DNA from: Luidia sarsii
Lineage: Eukaryota; Echinodermata; Asteroidea; Paxillosida; Luidiidae
Length of the DNA: 64,000 bases
Direction: 5' to 3'
Assembly: GCA_949987565.1 (NCBI GenBank)
Contig: OX465111.1
Span: 2,695,459 to 2,759,458 of the forward strand
Shown: piece after piece, positions 1 through 15,000 of the stretch
How positions within the stretch are numbered: position 1 is the stretch's first letter
Layout of the letters: every line of letters begins with the position of its first letter
The notes under the pieces: generated by a model
What the model was told of the DNA's origin: nothing
What the model saw: only the letters and a program-made list of their open reading frames with translations
Databases searched by the model: none
Position numbers and translations under genes: made by a program

Positions 1-3000
1 GCCATTGAGAAAGGTCCTGTAAGGATTTGAAACATCGGGCCATTGAGGAAGGTCCTGTTATGATTGAAACATCAGGCCATTGAGAAAGGTCCTGTGAGGA
101 TTGAAACATCGGGCCATTGAGAAACGTCCTGTAAGGATTGAAACATCGGGCCATTGAGAAAGGTCCTGCTAGGATCGAAACATCGGGCCATTAAGAATGG
201 TCCTGTTAGGATTGAAACATCGGGCCATTGAGCAAGGTCCTGTTAGGATTGTAACATCGGGCCTTTAGGACAGGTCCTGTAAGGATTGCAACATCGGACC
301 ATTGAGACAGGTCCTGTTAAGATTGCAACATCGGGCCATTGACGAAGGTCCTGTTAGAATTGAAACATCAGGCCATTGAGAAAGGTCCTGTTAGGATTGA
401 AACATCGGGCCATTGAGGAAGGTCCTGTTAGGATTGAAACATCGGGCGATTGATGGAGGACCTTCAGGACCTTCCTCAATTGCCCGATGTTTCAATCCTA
501 ACAGGACCTTTCTCAATGGCCCGATGTTTCAATTCTAACAGGACCTTCGTCAATGGCCCGATGTTGCAATCCTAACAGGACCTTCCTCAATGGCCTGATG
601 TTTCAACGGCCATTGGGGAAGTTCCTGTTAGGATTGAAACATCAGGCAATTGAGCAAGGTCCTGTAAGGATTTGAAACATCGGGCCATTGAGGAAGGTCA
701 TGTTAGGATTGAAACATCAGGCCATTGAGAAAGGTCCTGTAAGGATTCAAACATCGGGCCATTGAGAAAGGTCCTGTAAGGATCGAAACATCGGTCCATT
801 GAAAAAGGTCCTGTTAGGATTGTAACATCGGGCCTTTAGGACAGGTCCTTTAAGGATTGCAACATCGGGCCATTGAGACAGGTCCTGTTAGAATTGAAAC
901 ATCGGGGCATTGAGAAAGGTCCTGTTAGGATTGTTACATCGGGCCATTGAGGAAGGTCCTGTTAGGATTGAAACATCAGGCCATTGAGAAAGGTCCTGTT
1001 AGGATTGAAACATCGGGCCATTGAGAAATGTCCTGTTAGGATTGAAACATCGGGCCATTGAGAAAGGTCCTGTTAGGATCGAAACATCGGGCCATTGAAA
1101 AAGGTCCTGTTAGGATTGTAACATCGGGCCTTTAGGACAGGTCCTGTAAGGATTGCAACATCGGGCCATCGAGACAGGTCCTGTTAAGATTGCAACATCG
1201 GGCCATTGACGAAGGTCCTGTTAGAATTGAAACATCGGGCCATTGAGAAAAGTCCTGTTAGAATTGAAACATCGGGCCATTGAGAAAGGTCCTGTTAGGA
1301 TTGAACATCGGGCCATTGAGAAAGGTCCTGCTAGGATTGAAACATCAGGCCAATGAATAAGGTCCTGTTAGGATTGAAGCATCAGGACATTGAGGAAGGT
1401 CCTGTTAGAATTGAAACATCAGGCCATTCACAAAGGTCCTGATAGGATTGAAACATCGGGCAATTGAGAAAGGTCCTGTTAGGATTGAAACATCGGGCCA
1501 TTGAGAAAGATCCTGCTAGGATTGAAACATCAGGCCATTGAGTAAGGTCCTGTTAGGATTGAAACATCGGGCCATTGAGAAAGATCCTGCTAGGATTGAA
1601 ACATCAGGCCATTGAGTAAGGTCCTGTTAGGATTGAAGCATCGGGACATTGAGGAAGGTCCTGTTAGAATTGAAACATCAGGCCATTGACAAAGGTCCTG
1701 CTAGGATTGAAACATCAGGCCATTGACAAAGGTCCTGTTTGGATTGAAACATCAGGCCATTGACAAAGGTCCTGTTAGAATTGAAACATCGGGCCATTGA
1801 GAAAAGTCCTGTTAGGATTGAAACATCGGGCCATTGAGAATGGTCCTGTTATGATTGAAACATCAGGCCATTGAGTAAGGTCCTGTTTGGACTGAAACAT
1901 CGGGCCATTGAGGAAGGTCCTGTTAGGATTGAAACATCGAGTCAAAGAGAAAGATCCTGCTACGATCGAAACATCGGGCCATTAAGAATGGTCCTGTTAG
2001 GATTGAAACATCAGATGTTTCAATCCAAACAGGACCTTACTCAATATCCTGATGTTTCGATCCTAGCAGAACATTCATCAATGGCCCGATGTTTCAATCC
2101 TAACAGGACCTTTCTCAATGGTCCGATGTTTCAATCCTAACAGGACCTTTCTTAATGGCCCGATGTTTAAATCCTAGCAGGACCTTTATCAATGGCCCGA
2201 TGATTCAATCCTAACAGGACCTTTCTCAATGGCCTGATGTTTCAATCCTAACAGGACCTGTCGCAATGGCCTGATGTTACAATCCTAACAGGACCTTTCT
2301 CAATGGCCCGATGTTTCAATCCTTACAGGACCTTCCTTAATGGCCCTATGTTTCAATCCTAACAGGACCTTCCTCAATGGCTCGATGTTTCAATCCAAAC
2401 AGTACCTTCCTGAATGCCCCAATGTTTCAATCCTAACAGGACCTTCCTCAATGGCTCGATGTATCAATCCGTACAGGACCTTCCTCAATGGCCCGATGTT
2501 TCAATCTGATCAGGACCTTTTTCAATGGCTCGATGGTTCAACGGCCATTAAGGAAGGTCCTGTTAGGATTGAAACATCAGGCAATTGAGCAAGGTCCTGT
2601 AAGGATTTGAAACATCGGGCCATTGAGGAAGGTCCTGCTAGGATTGAAACATCAGGCCATTGAGTAAGGTCCTGTTAGGATTGAAGCATCGGGACATTGA
2701 GGAAGGTCCTGTTAGAATTGAAACATCAGGCCATTGACAAAGGTCCTGCTAGGATTGAAACATCAGGCCATTGACAAAGGTCCTGTTTGGATTGAAACAT
2801 CAGGCCATTGACAAAGGTCCTGTTAGAATTGAAACATCGGGCCATTGAGAAAAGTCCTGTTAGGATTGAAACATCGGGCCATTGAGAATGGTCCTGTTAG
2901 GATTGAAACATCAGGCCATTGAGTAAGGTCCTGTTTGGACTGAAACATCGGGCCATTGAGGAAGGTCCTGTTAGGATTGAAACATCGAGTCAAAGAGAAA

Positions 3001-6000
3001 GATCCTGCTACGATCGAAACATCGGGCCATTAAGAATGGTCCTGTTAGGATTGAAACATCAGGCAATTGAGCAAGGTCCTGTAAGGATTTGAAACATCGG
3101 GCCATTGAGGAAGGTCCTGTTAGGATTGAAACATCAGGTCATTGAGAAAGGTCCTGCTAAGATCGAAACATCGGGCCATTAAGAATGGTCCTGTTAGGAT
3201 TGAAACATCATGCCATCGAGCAAGGTCCTGTTTGGATTGAAACATCGGGCCATTGAGGAAGGTCCTGAAGGTCCTCTATCAATCGCCCGATGTTTTAATC
3301 CTAACAGGACCTTCCTCAATGGCCCGATGTTTCAACCCTAACAGGACCTTTCTCAATGGCCCAATGTTTCAATCCTAACAGGACCTTGCTCAATGGCCCG
3401 ATGTTTCGATCCTAGCAGGACATTCATCAATGGCCCAATGTTTCAATCCTAACAGGACCTTGCTCAATGGCCTGATGTTTTGATCCTAGCAGGACATTCA
3501 TCAATGGCCCGATGTTTCAATCCTAACAGGACCTTTCTCAATGGTCAGATGTTTCAATCCTAACAGGACCTTTCTTAATGGCCCGAAGTTTCAATCCTAG
3601 CAGGACCTTTATCAATGGCCCGATGATTAAATCCTAACAGGACCTTTCTCAATGGCCTGATGTTTCAATCCTAACAGGACCTGTCCCAATGGCCTGATGT
3701 TACAATCCTAACAGGACTTTTCTCAATGGCCCGATGTTTCAATCCTTACAGGACCTTCCTTAATGGCCCTATGTTTCAATCCTAACAGGACCTTCCTCAA
3801 TGGCCCGATGTTTCAATCCAAACAGGACCTTCCTCAATGCCCCAATGTTTCAATCCTAACAGGACCTTCCTCAATGGCTCGATGTTTCAATCCGTACAGG
3901 ACCTTCCTCAATGGCCCGATGTTTCAATCTGATCAGGACCATTTTCAATGGCCCGATGTTTCAACGGCCATTGGGGAAGGTCCTGTTAGGATTGAAACAT
4001 CAGGCAATTGAGCAAGGTCCTGTGAGGATTGAAACATCGGGCCATTGAGAAACGTCCTGTAAGGATTGAAACATCGGGCCATTGAGAAAGGTCCTGTAAG
4101 GATTTGAAACATCGGGCCATTGAGGAAGGTCCTGTTATGATTGAAACATCAGGCCATTGAGAAAGGTCCTGTGAGGATTGAAACATCGGGCCATTGAGAA
4201 ACGTCCTGTAAGGATTGAAACATCGGGCCATTGAGAAAGGTCCTGCTAGGATCGAAACATCGGGCCATTAAGAATGGTCCTGTTAGGATTGAAACATCGG
4301 GCCATTGAGCAAGGTCCTGTTAGGATTGTAACATCGGGCCTTTAGGACAGGTCCTGTAAGGATTGCAACATCGGACCATTGAGACAGGTCCTGTTAAGAT
4401 TGCAACATCGGGCCATTGACGAAGGTCCTGTTAGAATTGAAACATCAGGCCATTGAGAAAGGTCCTGTTAGGATTGAAACATCGGGCCATTGAGGAAGGT
4501 CCTGTTAGGATTGAAACATCGGGCGATTGATAGAGGACCTTCAGGACCTTCCTCAATGGCCCGATGTTTCAATCCTAACAGGACCTTTCTCAATGGCCCG
4601 ATGTTTCAATTCTAACAGGACCTTCGTCAATGGCCCGATGTTGCAATCCTAACAGGACCTTCCTCAATGGCCTGATGTTTCAACGGCCATTGGGGAAGTT
4701 CCTGTTAGGATTGAAACATCAGGCAATTGAGCAAGGTCCTGTAAGGATTTGAAACATCGGGCCATTGAGGAAGGTCATGTTAGGATTGAAACATCAGGCC
4801 ATTGAGAAAGGTCCTGTTAGGATTCAAACATCGGGCCATTGAAAAAGGTCCTGTAAGGATCGAAACATCGGTCCATTGAAAAAGGTCCTGTTAGGATTGT
4901 AACATCGGGCCTTTAGGACAGGTCCTTTAAGGATTGCAACATCGGGCCATTGAGACAGGTCCTGTTAAGATTGCAACATCGGGCCATTGACGAAGGTCCT
5001 GTTAGAATTGAAACATCGGGGCATTGAGAAAGGTCCTGTTAGGATTGTTACATCGGGCCATTGAGGAAGGTCCTGTTAGGATTGAAACATCAGGCCATTG
5101 AGAAAGGTCCTGTTAGGATTGAAACATCGGGCCATTGAGAAATGTCCTGTTAGGATTGAAACATCGGGCCATTGAGAAAGGTCCTGTTAGGATCGAAACA
5201 TCGGGCCATTGAAAAAGGTCCTGTTAGGATTGTAACATCGGGCCTTTAGGACAGGTCCTGTAAGGATTGCAACATCGGGCCATCGAGACAGGTCCTGTTA
5301 AGATTGCAACATCGGGCCATTGACGAAGGTCCTGTTAGAATTGAAACATCGGGCCATTGAGAAAGGTCCTGTTAGAATTGAAACATCGGGCCATTGAGAA
5401 AGGTCCTGTTAGGATTGAAACATCGGGCCATTGAGAAAGGTCCTGCTAGGATTGAAACATCAGGCCAATGAGTAAGGTCCTGTTAGGATTGAAGCATCAG
5501 GACATTGAGGAAGGTCCTGTTAGAATTGAAACATCAGGCCATTCACAAAGGTCCCGATAGGATTGAAACATCGGGCAATTGAGAAAGGTCCTGTTAGGAT
5601 TGAAACATCGGGCCATTGAGAAAGATCCTGCTAGGATTGAAACATCAGGCCATTGAGTAAGGTCCTGTTAGGATTGAAACATCGGGCCATTGAGAAAGAT
5701 CCTGCTAGGATTGAAACATCAGGCCATTGAGTAAGGTCCTGTTAGGATTGAAGCATCGGGACATTGAGGAAGGTCCTGTTAGAATTGAAACATCAGGCCA
5801 TTGACAAAGGTCCTGCTAGGATTGAAACATCAGGCCATTGACAAAGGTCCTGTTTGGATTGAAACATCAGGCCATTGACAAAGGTCCTGTTAGAATTGAA
5901 ACATCGGGCCATTGAGAAAAGTCCTGTTAGGATTGAAACATCGGGCCATTGAGAATGGTCCTGTTAGGATTGAAACATCAGGCCATTGAGTAAGGTCCTG

Positions 6001-9000
6001 TTTGGACTGAAACATCGGGCCATTGAGGAAGGTCCTGTTAGGATTGAAACATCAGATGTTTCAATCCAAACAGGACCTTACTCAATATCCTGATGTTTCG
6101 ATCCTAACAGGACCTTTCTCAATGGCCTGATGTTTCAATCCTAACAGGACCTGTCGCAATGGCCTGATGTTACAATCCTAACAGGACCTTTCTCAATGGC
6201 CCGATGTTTCAATCCTTACAGGACCTTCCTTAATGGCCCTATGTTTCAATCCTAACAGGACCTTCCTCAAAGGCTCGATGTTTCAATCCAAACAGTACCT
6301 TCCTGAATGCCCCAATGTTTCAATCCTAACAGGACCTTCCTCAATGGCTCGATGTATCAATCCGTACAGGACCTTCCTCAATGGCCCGATGTTTCAATCT
6401 GATCAGGACCTTTTTCAATGGCTCGATGGTTCAACGGCCATTAAGGAAGGTCCTGTTAGGATTGAAACATCAGGCAATTGAGCAAGGTCCTGTAAGGATT
6501 TGAGTAAGGTCCTGTTTGGACTGAAACATCGGGCCATTGAGGAAGGTCCTGTTAGGATTGAAACATCGAGTCAAAGAGAAAGATTCTGCTACGATCGAAA
6601 CATCGGGCCATTAAGAATGGTCCTGTTAGGATTGAAACATCAGGCAATTGAGCAAGGTCCTGTAAGGATTTGAAACATCGGGCCATTGAGGAAGGTCCTG
6701 TTAGGATTGAAACATCAGGTCATTGAGAAAGGTCCTGCTAAGATCGAAACATCGGGCCATTAAGAATGGTCCTGTTAGGATTGAAACATCAGGCCATCGA
6801 GCAAGGTCCTGTTTGGATTGAAACATCGGGCCATTGAGGAAGGTTCTGAAGGTCCTCTATCAATCGCCCGATGTTTCAATCCTAACAGGACCTTCCTCAA
6901 TGGCCCGATGTTTCAACCCAAACAGGACCTTTCTCAATGGCCCAATGTTTCAATCCTAACAGGACCTTTCTCAATGGCCCGATGTTTCAATCCTAACAGG
7001 ACCTTTCTCAATGGCCTGATGTTTCGATCCTAGCAGGACATTCATCAATGGCCCGATGTTTCAATCCTAACAGGACCTTTCTCAATGGTCCGATGTTTCA
7101 ATCCTAACAGGACCTTTCTTAATGGCCCGATGTTTCAATCCTAGCAGGACCTTTATCAATGGCCCGGTGATTAAATCCTAACAGGACCTTTCTCAATGGC
7201 CTGATGTTTCAATCCTAACAGGACCTGTCCCAATGGCCTGATGTTACAATCCTAACAGGACTTTTCTCAATGGCCCGATGTTTCAATCCTTACAGGACCT
7301 TCCTTAATGGCCCTATGTTTCAATCCTAACAGGACCTTCCTCAATGGCCCGATGTTTCAATCCAAACAGGACCTTCCTCAATGCCCCAATGTTTCAATCC
7401 TAACAGGACCTTCCTCAATGCCCCAATGTTTCAATCCTAACAGGACCTTCCTCAATGGCTCGATGTTTCAATCCGTACAGGACCTTCCTCAATGGCCCGA
7501 TGTTTCAATCTGATCAGGACCTTTTTCAATGGCCCGATGTTTCAACGGCCATTGGGGAAGGTCCTGTTAGGATTGAAACATCAGGCAATTGAGCAAGGTC
7601 CTGTAAGGATTTGAAACATCGGGCCATTGAGGAAGGTCCTGTTATGATTGAAACATCAGGCCATTGAGAAAGGTCCTGTGAGGATTGAAACATCGGGCCA
7701 TTGAGAAACGTCCTGTAAGGATTGAAACATCGGGCCATTGAGAAAGGTCCTGCTAGGATTCTAACATCGGGCCTTTAGGACAGGTCCTGTAAGGATTGCA
7801 ACATCGGACCATTGAGACAGGTCCTGTTAAGATTGCAACATCGGGCCATTGACGAAGGTCCTGTTAGAATTGAAACATCGGGCCATTGAGAAAGGTCCTG
7901 TTAGGATTGTAACATCGGGCCATTGAGGAAGGTCCTGTTAGGATTGAAACATCAGGCCATTGAGAAAGGTCCTGTTAGGATTGAAACATCGGGCCATTGA
8001 GAAACGTCCTGTTAGGATTGAAACATCGGGCCATTGAGAAAGGTCCTGGTAGGATCGAAACATCGGGCCATTGAAAAGGTCCTGTTAGGATTGTAACATC
8101 GGGCCTTTAGGACAGGTCCTGTAAGGATTGCACAATCGGGCCATCGAGACAGGTCCTGTTAAGATTGCAACATCGGGCCATTGACGAAGGTCCTGTTAGT
8201 ATTGAAACATCGGGCCATTGAGAAAGGTCCTGTTAGAATTGAAATATCGGGCCATTGAGAAAGGTCCTGTTAGGATTGAAACATCGGGCCATTGAGAAAG
8301 GTCCTGCTAGGATTGAAACATCAGGCCAATGAGTAAGGTCCTGTTAGGATTGAAGCATGAGGACATTGAGAAAGGTCCTGTTAGAATTGAAACATCAGGC
8401 CATTTAGAAAGGTCCTGATAGGATTGAAACATCGGGCAATTGAGAAAGGTCCTGTTAAGATTGAAACATCGGGCCATTGAGAATGGTCCTGTTAGGATTG
8501 AAACATCAGGCCATTGAGTAAGGTCCTGTTTGGACTGAAACATCGGGCCATTGAGGAAGGTCCTGTTAGGATTGAAACATCGGGTCAAAGAAAAAAAATC
8601 CTGCTACGATCGAAACATCGGGTTATTAAGAATGGTCCTGTTAGGATTGAAACATCAGGATATTGAGTAAGGTCCTGTTTTGATTGAAACATCGGGCCAT
8701 TGAGGAAGGTGCTGTTAGAATTGAAACATTGTACCATTAAGAAAGGTCCTGTTAGGATTGAAACATCGGGCCATTGAGAAAGGTCCTGCTAAGATCGAAA
8801 CATCGGGCCATTGATAAAGGTCCTGCTAAGATCGAAACATCGGGCCATTAAGAATGGTCCTGTTAGGATTGAAACATCAGGCCATTGAGCAAGGTCCTGT
8901 TTGGATTGAAACATCGGGCCATTGAGGAAGGTCCTGAAGGTCCTCTATCAATCGCCCGATGTTTCAATCCTAACAGGACCTTCCTCAATGGCCCGATGTT

Positions 9001-12000
9001 TCAACCCTAACAGGACCTTTCTCAATGGCCCAATGTTTCAATCCTAACAGGACCTTGCTCAATGGCCCGATGTTTCAATCCTAACAGGACCTTTCTCAAT
9101 GGCCTGATGTTTTGATCCTAGCAGGACATTCATCAATGGCCCGATGTTTCAATCCTAACAGGAACTTTCCCAATGGTCCGATGTTTCAATCCTAACAGGA
9201 CCTTTCTTAATGGCCCGATGTTTCAATCCTAGCAGGACCTTTATCAATGGCCCGATGATTCAATCCTAACAGGACCTGTCCCAATGGCCTGATGTTACAA
9301 TCCTAACAGGACCTTTCTCAATGGCCCGATGTTTCAATCCTTACAGGACCTTCCTTAATGGCCCTATGTTTCAATCCTAACAGGACCTTCCTCAATGGCC
9401 CGATGTTTCAATCCAAACAGTACCTTCCTGAATGCCCCAATGTTTCAATCCTAACAGGACCTTCCTCAATGGCTCGATGTATCAATCCGTACAGGACCTT
9501 CCTCAATAGCCCGATGTTTCAATCTGATCAGGACCTTTTTCAATGGCTCGATGTTTCAACGGCCATTGGGGAAGGTCCTGTTAGGATTGAAATATCAGGC
9601 AATTGAGCAAGGTCCTGTAAGGATTTGAAACATCGGGCCATTGAGGAAGGTCCTGTTAGGATTGAAACATCAGGCCATTGAAAAAGGTCCTGCTAAGATC
9701 GAAACATCGGGCCATTAAGAATGGTCCTGTTAGGATTGAAACATCAGGCCATTGAGCAAGGTCCTGTTTGGATTGAAACATCGGGCCATTGAGGAAGGTC
9801 CTGAAGGTCCTCTATCAATCGCCCGATGTTTCAATCCTAACAGGACCTTCCTCAATGGCCCGATGTTTCAACCCTAACAGGACCTTTCTCAATGGCCCAA
9901 TGTTTCAATCCTAACAGGACCTTGCTCAATGGCCCGATGTTTCAATCCTAACAGGACCTTTTTCAATGGCCCGATGTTTCAACGGCCATTGGGGAAGTTC
10001 CTGTTAGGATTGAAACATCAGGCAATTGAGCAAGGTCCTGTAAGGATTTGAAACATCGGGCCATTGAGCAAGGTCCTGTTAGGATTGAAACATCAGGCCA
10101 TTGAGAAAGGTCCTGTAAGGATTGAAACATTGGGCCATTGAGAAAGGTCCTGTAAGGAACGAAACATCGGGCTATTGAAAAAGGTCCTGTTAGGATTGTA
10201 ACATTGGGCCTTTAGGACAGGTCCTTTAAGGATTGCAACATCGGGCCATTGAGACAGGTCCTGTTCAGATTGCAACATCGGGCCATTGACGAAGGTCCTG
10301 TTAGAATTGAAACATCGGGCCATTGAGAAAGGTCCTGTTAGGATTGTAACATCGGGCCATTGAGGAAGGTCCTGTTAGGATTGAAACATCAGGCCATTGA
10401 GAAAGGTCCTGTTAGGATTGAAACATCGGGCCATTGAGAAATGTCCTGTTAGGATTGAAACATCGGGCCATTGAGAAAGGTCCTGTTAGGATCGAAACAT
10501 CGGGCCATTGAAAAAGGTCCTGTTAGGATTGTAACATCGGGCCTTTAGGACATGTCCTGTAAGGATTGCAACATCGGGCCATCGAGACAGGTCCTGTTAA
10601 GATTGCAACATCGGGCCATTGACGAAGGTCCTGTTAGAATTGAAACATCGGGCCATTGAGAAAGGTCCTGTTAGAATTGAAACATCGGGCCATTGAGAAA
10701 GGTCCTGTTAGGATTGAAACATCGGGCCATTGAGAAAGGTCCTGCTAGGATTGAAACATCAGGCCAATGAGTAAGGTCCTGTTAGGATTGAAGCATCAGG
10801 ACATTGAGGAAGGTCCTGTTAGAATTGAAACATCAGGCCATCCACAAAGGTCCTGATAGGATTGAAACATCGGGCAATTGAGAAAGGTCCTGTTAGGATT
10901 GAAACATCGGGCCATTGAGAAAGATCCTGCTAGGATTGAAACATCAGGCCATTGAGTAAGGTCCTGTTAGGATTGAAACATCAGGCCATTGAGAAAGATC
11001 CTGCTAGGATTGAAACATCAGGCCATTGAGTAAGGTCCTGTTAGGATTGAAGCATCGGGACATTGAGGAAGGTCCTGTTAGAATTGAAACATCAGGCCAT
11101 TGACAAAGGTCCTGCTAGGATTGAAACATCAGGCCATTGACAAAGGTCCTGTTTGGATTGAAACATCAGGCCATTGACAAAGGTCCTGTTAGAATTGAAA
11201 CATCGGGCCATTGAGAAAAGTCCTGTTAGGATTGAAACATCGGGCCATTGAGAATGGTCCTGTTAGGATTGAAACATCAGGCCATTGAGTAAGGTCCTTC
11301 TTGGACTGAAACATTGGTCCATTGAGGAAGGTCCTGTTAGGATTGAAACATCGAGTCAAAGAGAAAGATCCTGCTACGATCGAAACATCGGGCCATTAAG
11401 AATGGTCCTGTTAGGATTGAAACATCAGGATATTGAGTAAGGTCCTGTTTGGATTGAAACATCGGGCCATTGAGGAAGGTGCTGTTAGAATTGAAACATC
11501 GTACCATTAAGAAAGGTCCTGTTAGGATTGAAACATCGTGCCATTGAGAAAGGTCCTGCTAAGATCGAAACATCGGGCCATTGATAAAGGTCCTGCTAAG
11601 ATCGAAAAATCGGGCCATTAAGAATGGTCCTGTTAGGATTGAAACATCAGGCCATTGAGCAAGGTCCTGTTTGGATTGAAACATCGGGCCAATGAGGAAG
11701 GTCCTGAAGGTCCTCTATCAATCGCCCGATGTTTCAATCCTAACAGGACCTTCCTAAATGGCCCGCTGTTTCAACCCTAACAGGACCTTTCTCAATGGCC
11801 CAATGTTTCAATCCTAACAGGACCTTGCTCAATGGCCGGATGTTTCAATCCTAACAGGACCTTTCTCAATGGCCTGATGTTTCGATCCTAGCAGGACATT
11901 CATCAATGGCCCGATGTTTCAATCCTAACAGGACCTTTCTCAATGGTCCGATGTTTCAATCCTAACAGGACCTTTCTTAATGGCCCGATGTTTCAATCCT

Positions 12001-15000
12001 AGCAGGACCTTTATCAATGGCCCGATGATTCAATCCTAACAGGAACTTTCTCAATGGCCTGATGTTTCAATCCTAACAGGACCTGTCCCAATGGCCTGAT
12101 GTTACAATCCTAACAGGACCTTTCTCAATGGCCCGATGTTTCAATCCTTTCAGGACCTTCCTTAATGGCCCTATGTTTCAATCCTAACAGGACCTTCCTC
12201 AATGGCCCGATGTTTCAATCCAAACAGTACCTTCCTGAATGCCCCAATGTTTCAATCCTAACAGGACCTTCCTCAATGGCTCGATGTATCAATCCGTACA
12301 GGACCTTCCTCAATGGCCCGATGTTTCAATCTGATCAGGACCTTTTTCAATGGCTCGATGTTTCAACGGCCATTGGGGAAGGTCCTGTTAGGATTGAAAC
12401 ATCAGGCAATTGAGCAAGGTCCTGTAAGGATTTGAAACATCGGGCCATTGAGGAAGGTCCTGTTAGGATTGAAACATCAGGCCATTGAGAAAGGTCCCGC
12501 TAAGATCGAAACATCGGGCCATTAAGAATGGTCCTGTTAAGATTGAAACATCAGGCCATCGAGCAAGGTCCTGTTTGGATTGAAACATCGGGCCATTGAG
12601 GAAGGTCCTGAAGGTCCTCTATCAATCGCCCGATGTTTCAATCCTAACAGGACCTTCCTCAATGGCCGATGTTTGAACCCAAAGAGGACCTTTCTCAATG
12701 GCCCAATGTTTCAATCCTAACAGGACCTTGCTCAATGGCCCAATGTTTCAATCCTAACAGGACCTTTCTCAATGGCCTGATGTTTCGATCCTAGCAGGAC
12801 ATTCATCAATGGCCCGATGTTTCAATCCTAACAGGACCTTTCTCAATGATCCGATGTTTCAATCCTAACAGGACCTTTCTTAATGGCCAGATGTTTCAAT
12901 CCTAACAGGACCTTTCTCAATGGCCTGATGTTTCAATCCTAACAGGACCTTTCTCAATGGCCCGATGTTTCAATCCTAACAGGACCTCTATCAATTGCCC
13001 AGTGTTTCAATCCTCACAGGACCCTTCTCAATTGCCCGATGTTTCAATCCTAACAGGACCTGTCTCAATGGCCCGATGTTTCAATCCTAACAGGACCTGT
13101 ATCCATGGACCGATGTTACAATCCTAACAGGACCTTTCTAAATAGCCCAATGTTTCAATCCTAACAGGACCTGTCCCAATGGCCCGATGTTACAATCCTA
13201 ACAGGACCATTCTCAATGACCCGATGATTTAATCCAAACAGGACCTTTTTCAATGGCCCGATGTTTCAATCCTAACAGGTCCTGTCTCAATGGCCGGATG
13301 TTACAATCCTAACAGGACCTTTCTCAATGGCCCGATGTTTCAATCCTAACAGGACCTGTATCAATTGCCCGATGTTTCACTCCTAACAGGACCTTTCTCA
13401 ATGGCACGATGTTTCAATCCTTACAGGACCTATCTCAATGGCACGATGTTTCAATCCTAACAGGACCTTTTTGAATGGCCCGATGTTTCAATCCTAACAG
13501 GACCTTTCTCAAAGGCATTCTGCCATTTGGATCCTTGGAGGACCTTTCTGAATGGCCCGATGTTTCGATCCTAAAAGGACCTTTCTCAATGGCCTGATGT
13601 TTCGATCCTAGCAGGACCTTTCTCAATGGCAAGATGTTTCAATCCTTACAGGACCTATCTCAATGGCACGATGTTTCAATCCTAACAGGACCTTTTTGAA
13701 TAGCCCGATGTTTCGATCCTAACAGGACCTTTATTAATGGCCCGATGTTTCGATCCTAACAGGACCTTTATCAATGGCCGATGTTCGAATCCTAACAGGA
13801 CCTGTATCAATGGCCCGATGTTTCAATCCTAACAGGACCTCTATCAATTGCCCGGTGTTTCAATCCTAACAGGACCTTTCTTAATGGCCCGATGTTTCAA
13901 TCCTAACATGACCTCTATCAATGGCCTGATTTTTTAATCCTAACAGGAATTTTCTCAATTGCCTGATGTTTCAATCCTAACAGGACCTTTCTGAATGGCC
14001 CGATGTTTCAAAACTAACAGGACCTTCCTCAATGGACCGATGTTACAATCCTAACAGGACCTTTCTAAATAGCCCAATGTTTCAATCCTAACAGGACCAT
14101 TCTCAATGGCCCGATGTTACAATCCTCAATGGCCCGATGGCCCATTCTCAATGGCCCGATGATTTAATCCTAACAGGACCTTTTTCAATGGCCCGATGTT
14201 TCAATCCTAACAGGACCTTTCTCAATGGCCCGATGTTTCAATCCTAACAGGTCCTGTCTCAATGGCCTGATGTTACAATCCTAACAGGACCTTTCTCAAT
14301 GGCCCGATGTTTCAATCCTAACAGGACCTGTATCAATTGCCCGATGTTTCAATCCTAACAGGACCTTTATCAATAGCCCGATGTATCAATCCTAACAGGA
14401 CCTTTCTCAATGGCACGATGTTTCAATCCTAACAGGACCTGTCTCAATGGCCCGATGTTTCAATCCTAACAGGACCTGTCTCAATGGCCCGATGTTTCAA
14501 TCCTAACAGGACCTGTATCCATGGACCGATGTTACAATCCTAACAGGACCTTTCTAAATAGCCCAATGTTTCAATCCTAACAGGACCTGTCCCAATGGCC
14601 CGATGTTACAATCCTAACAGGACCATTCTCAATGGCCCGATGATTTAATCCTAACAGGACCTTTTTCAATGGCCCTATGTTTCAATCCTAACAGGACCTT
14701 TCTCAATGGCCCGATGTTTAAATCCTAACAGCTCCTGTCTCAATGGCCGGATGTTATAATCCTAACAGGACCTTTCTCAATGGCCCGATGTTTCAATCCT
14801 AACAGGACCTGTATCAATTGCCCGACGTTTCAATCTTAACAGCACCTCTATCAATGGCCCGATGTTTCAATCATAACAGGACCTTTCTCAATGGCACGAT
14901 GTTTCAATCCTTACAGGACCTATCTCAATGGCACGATGTTTCAATCCTAACAGGACCTTTTTGAATGGCCCGATGTTTCAATCCTAACAGGACCTTTCTC

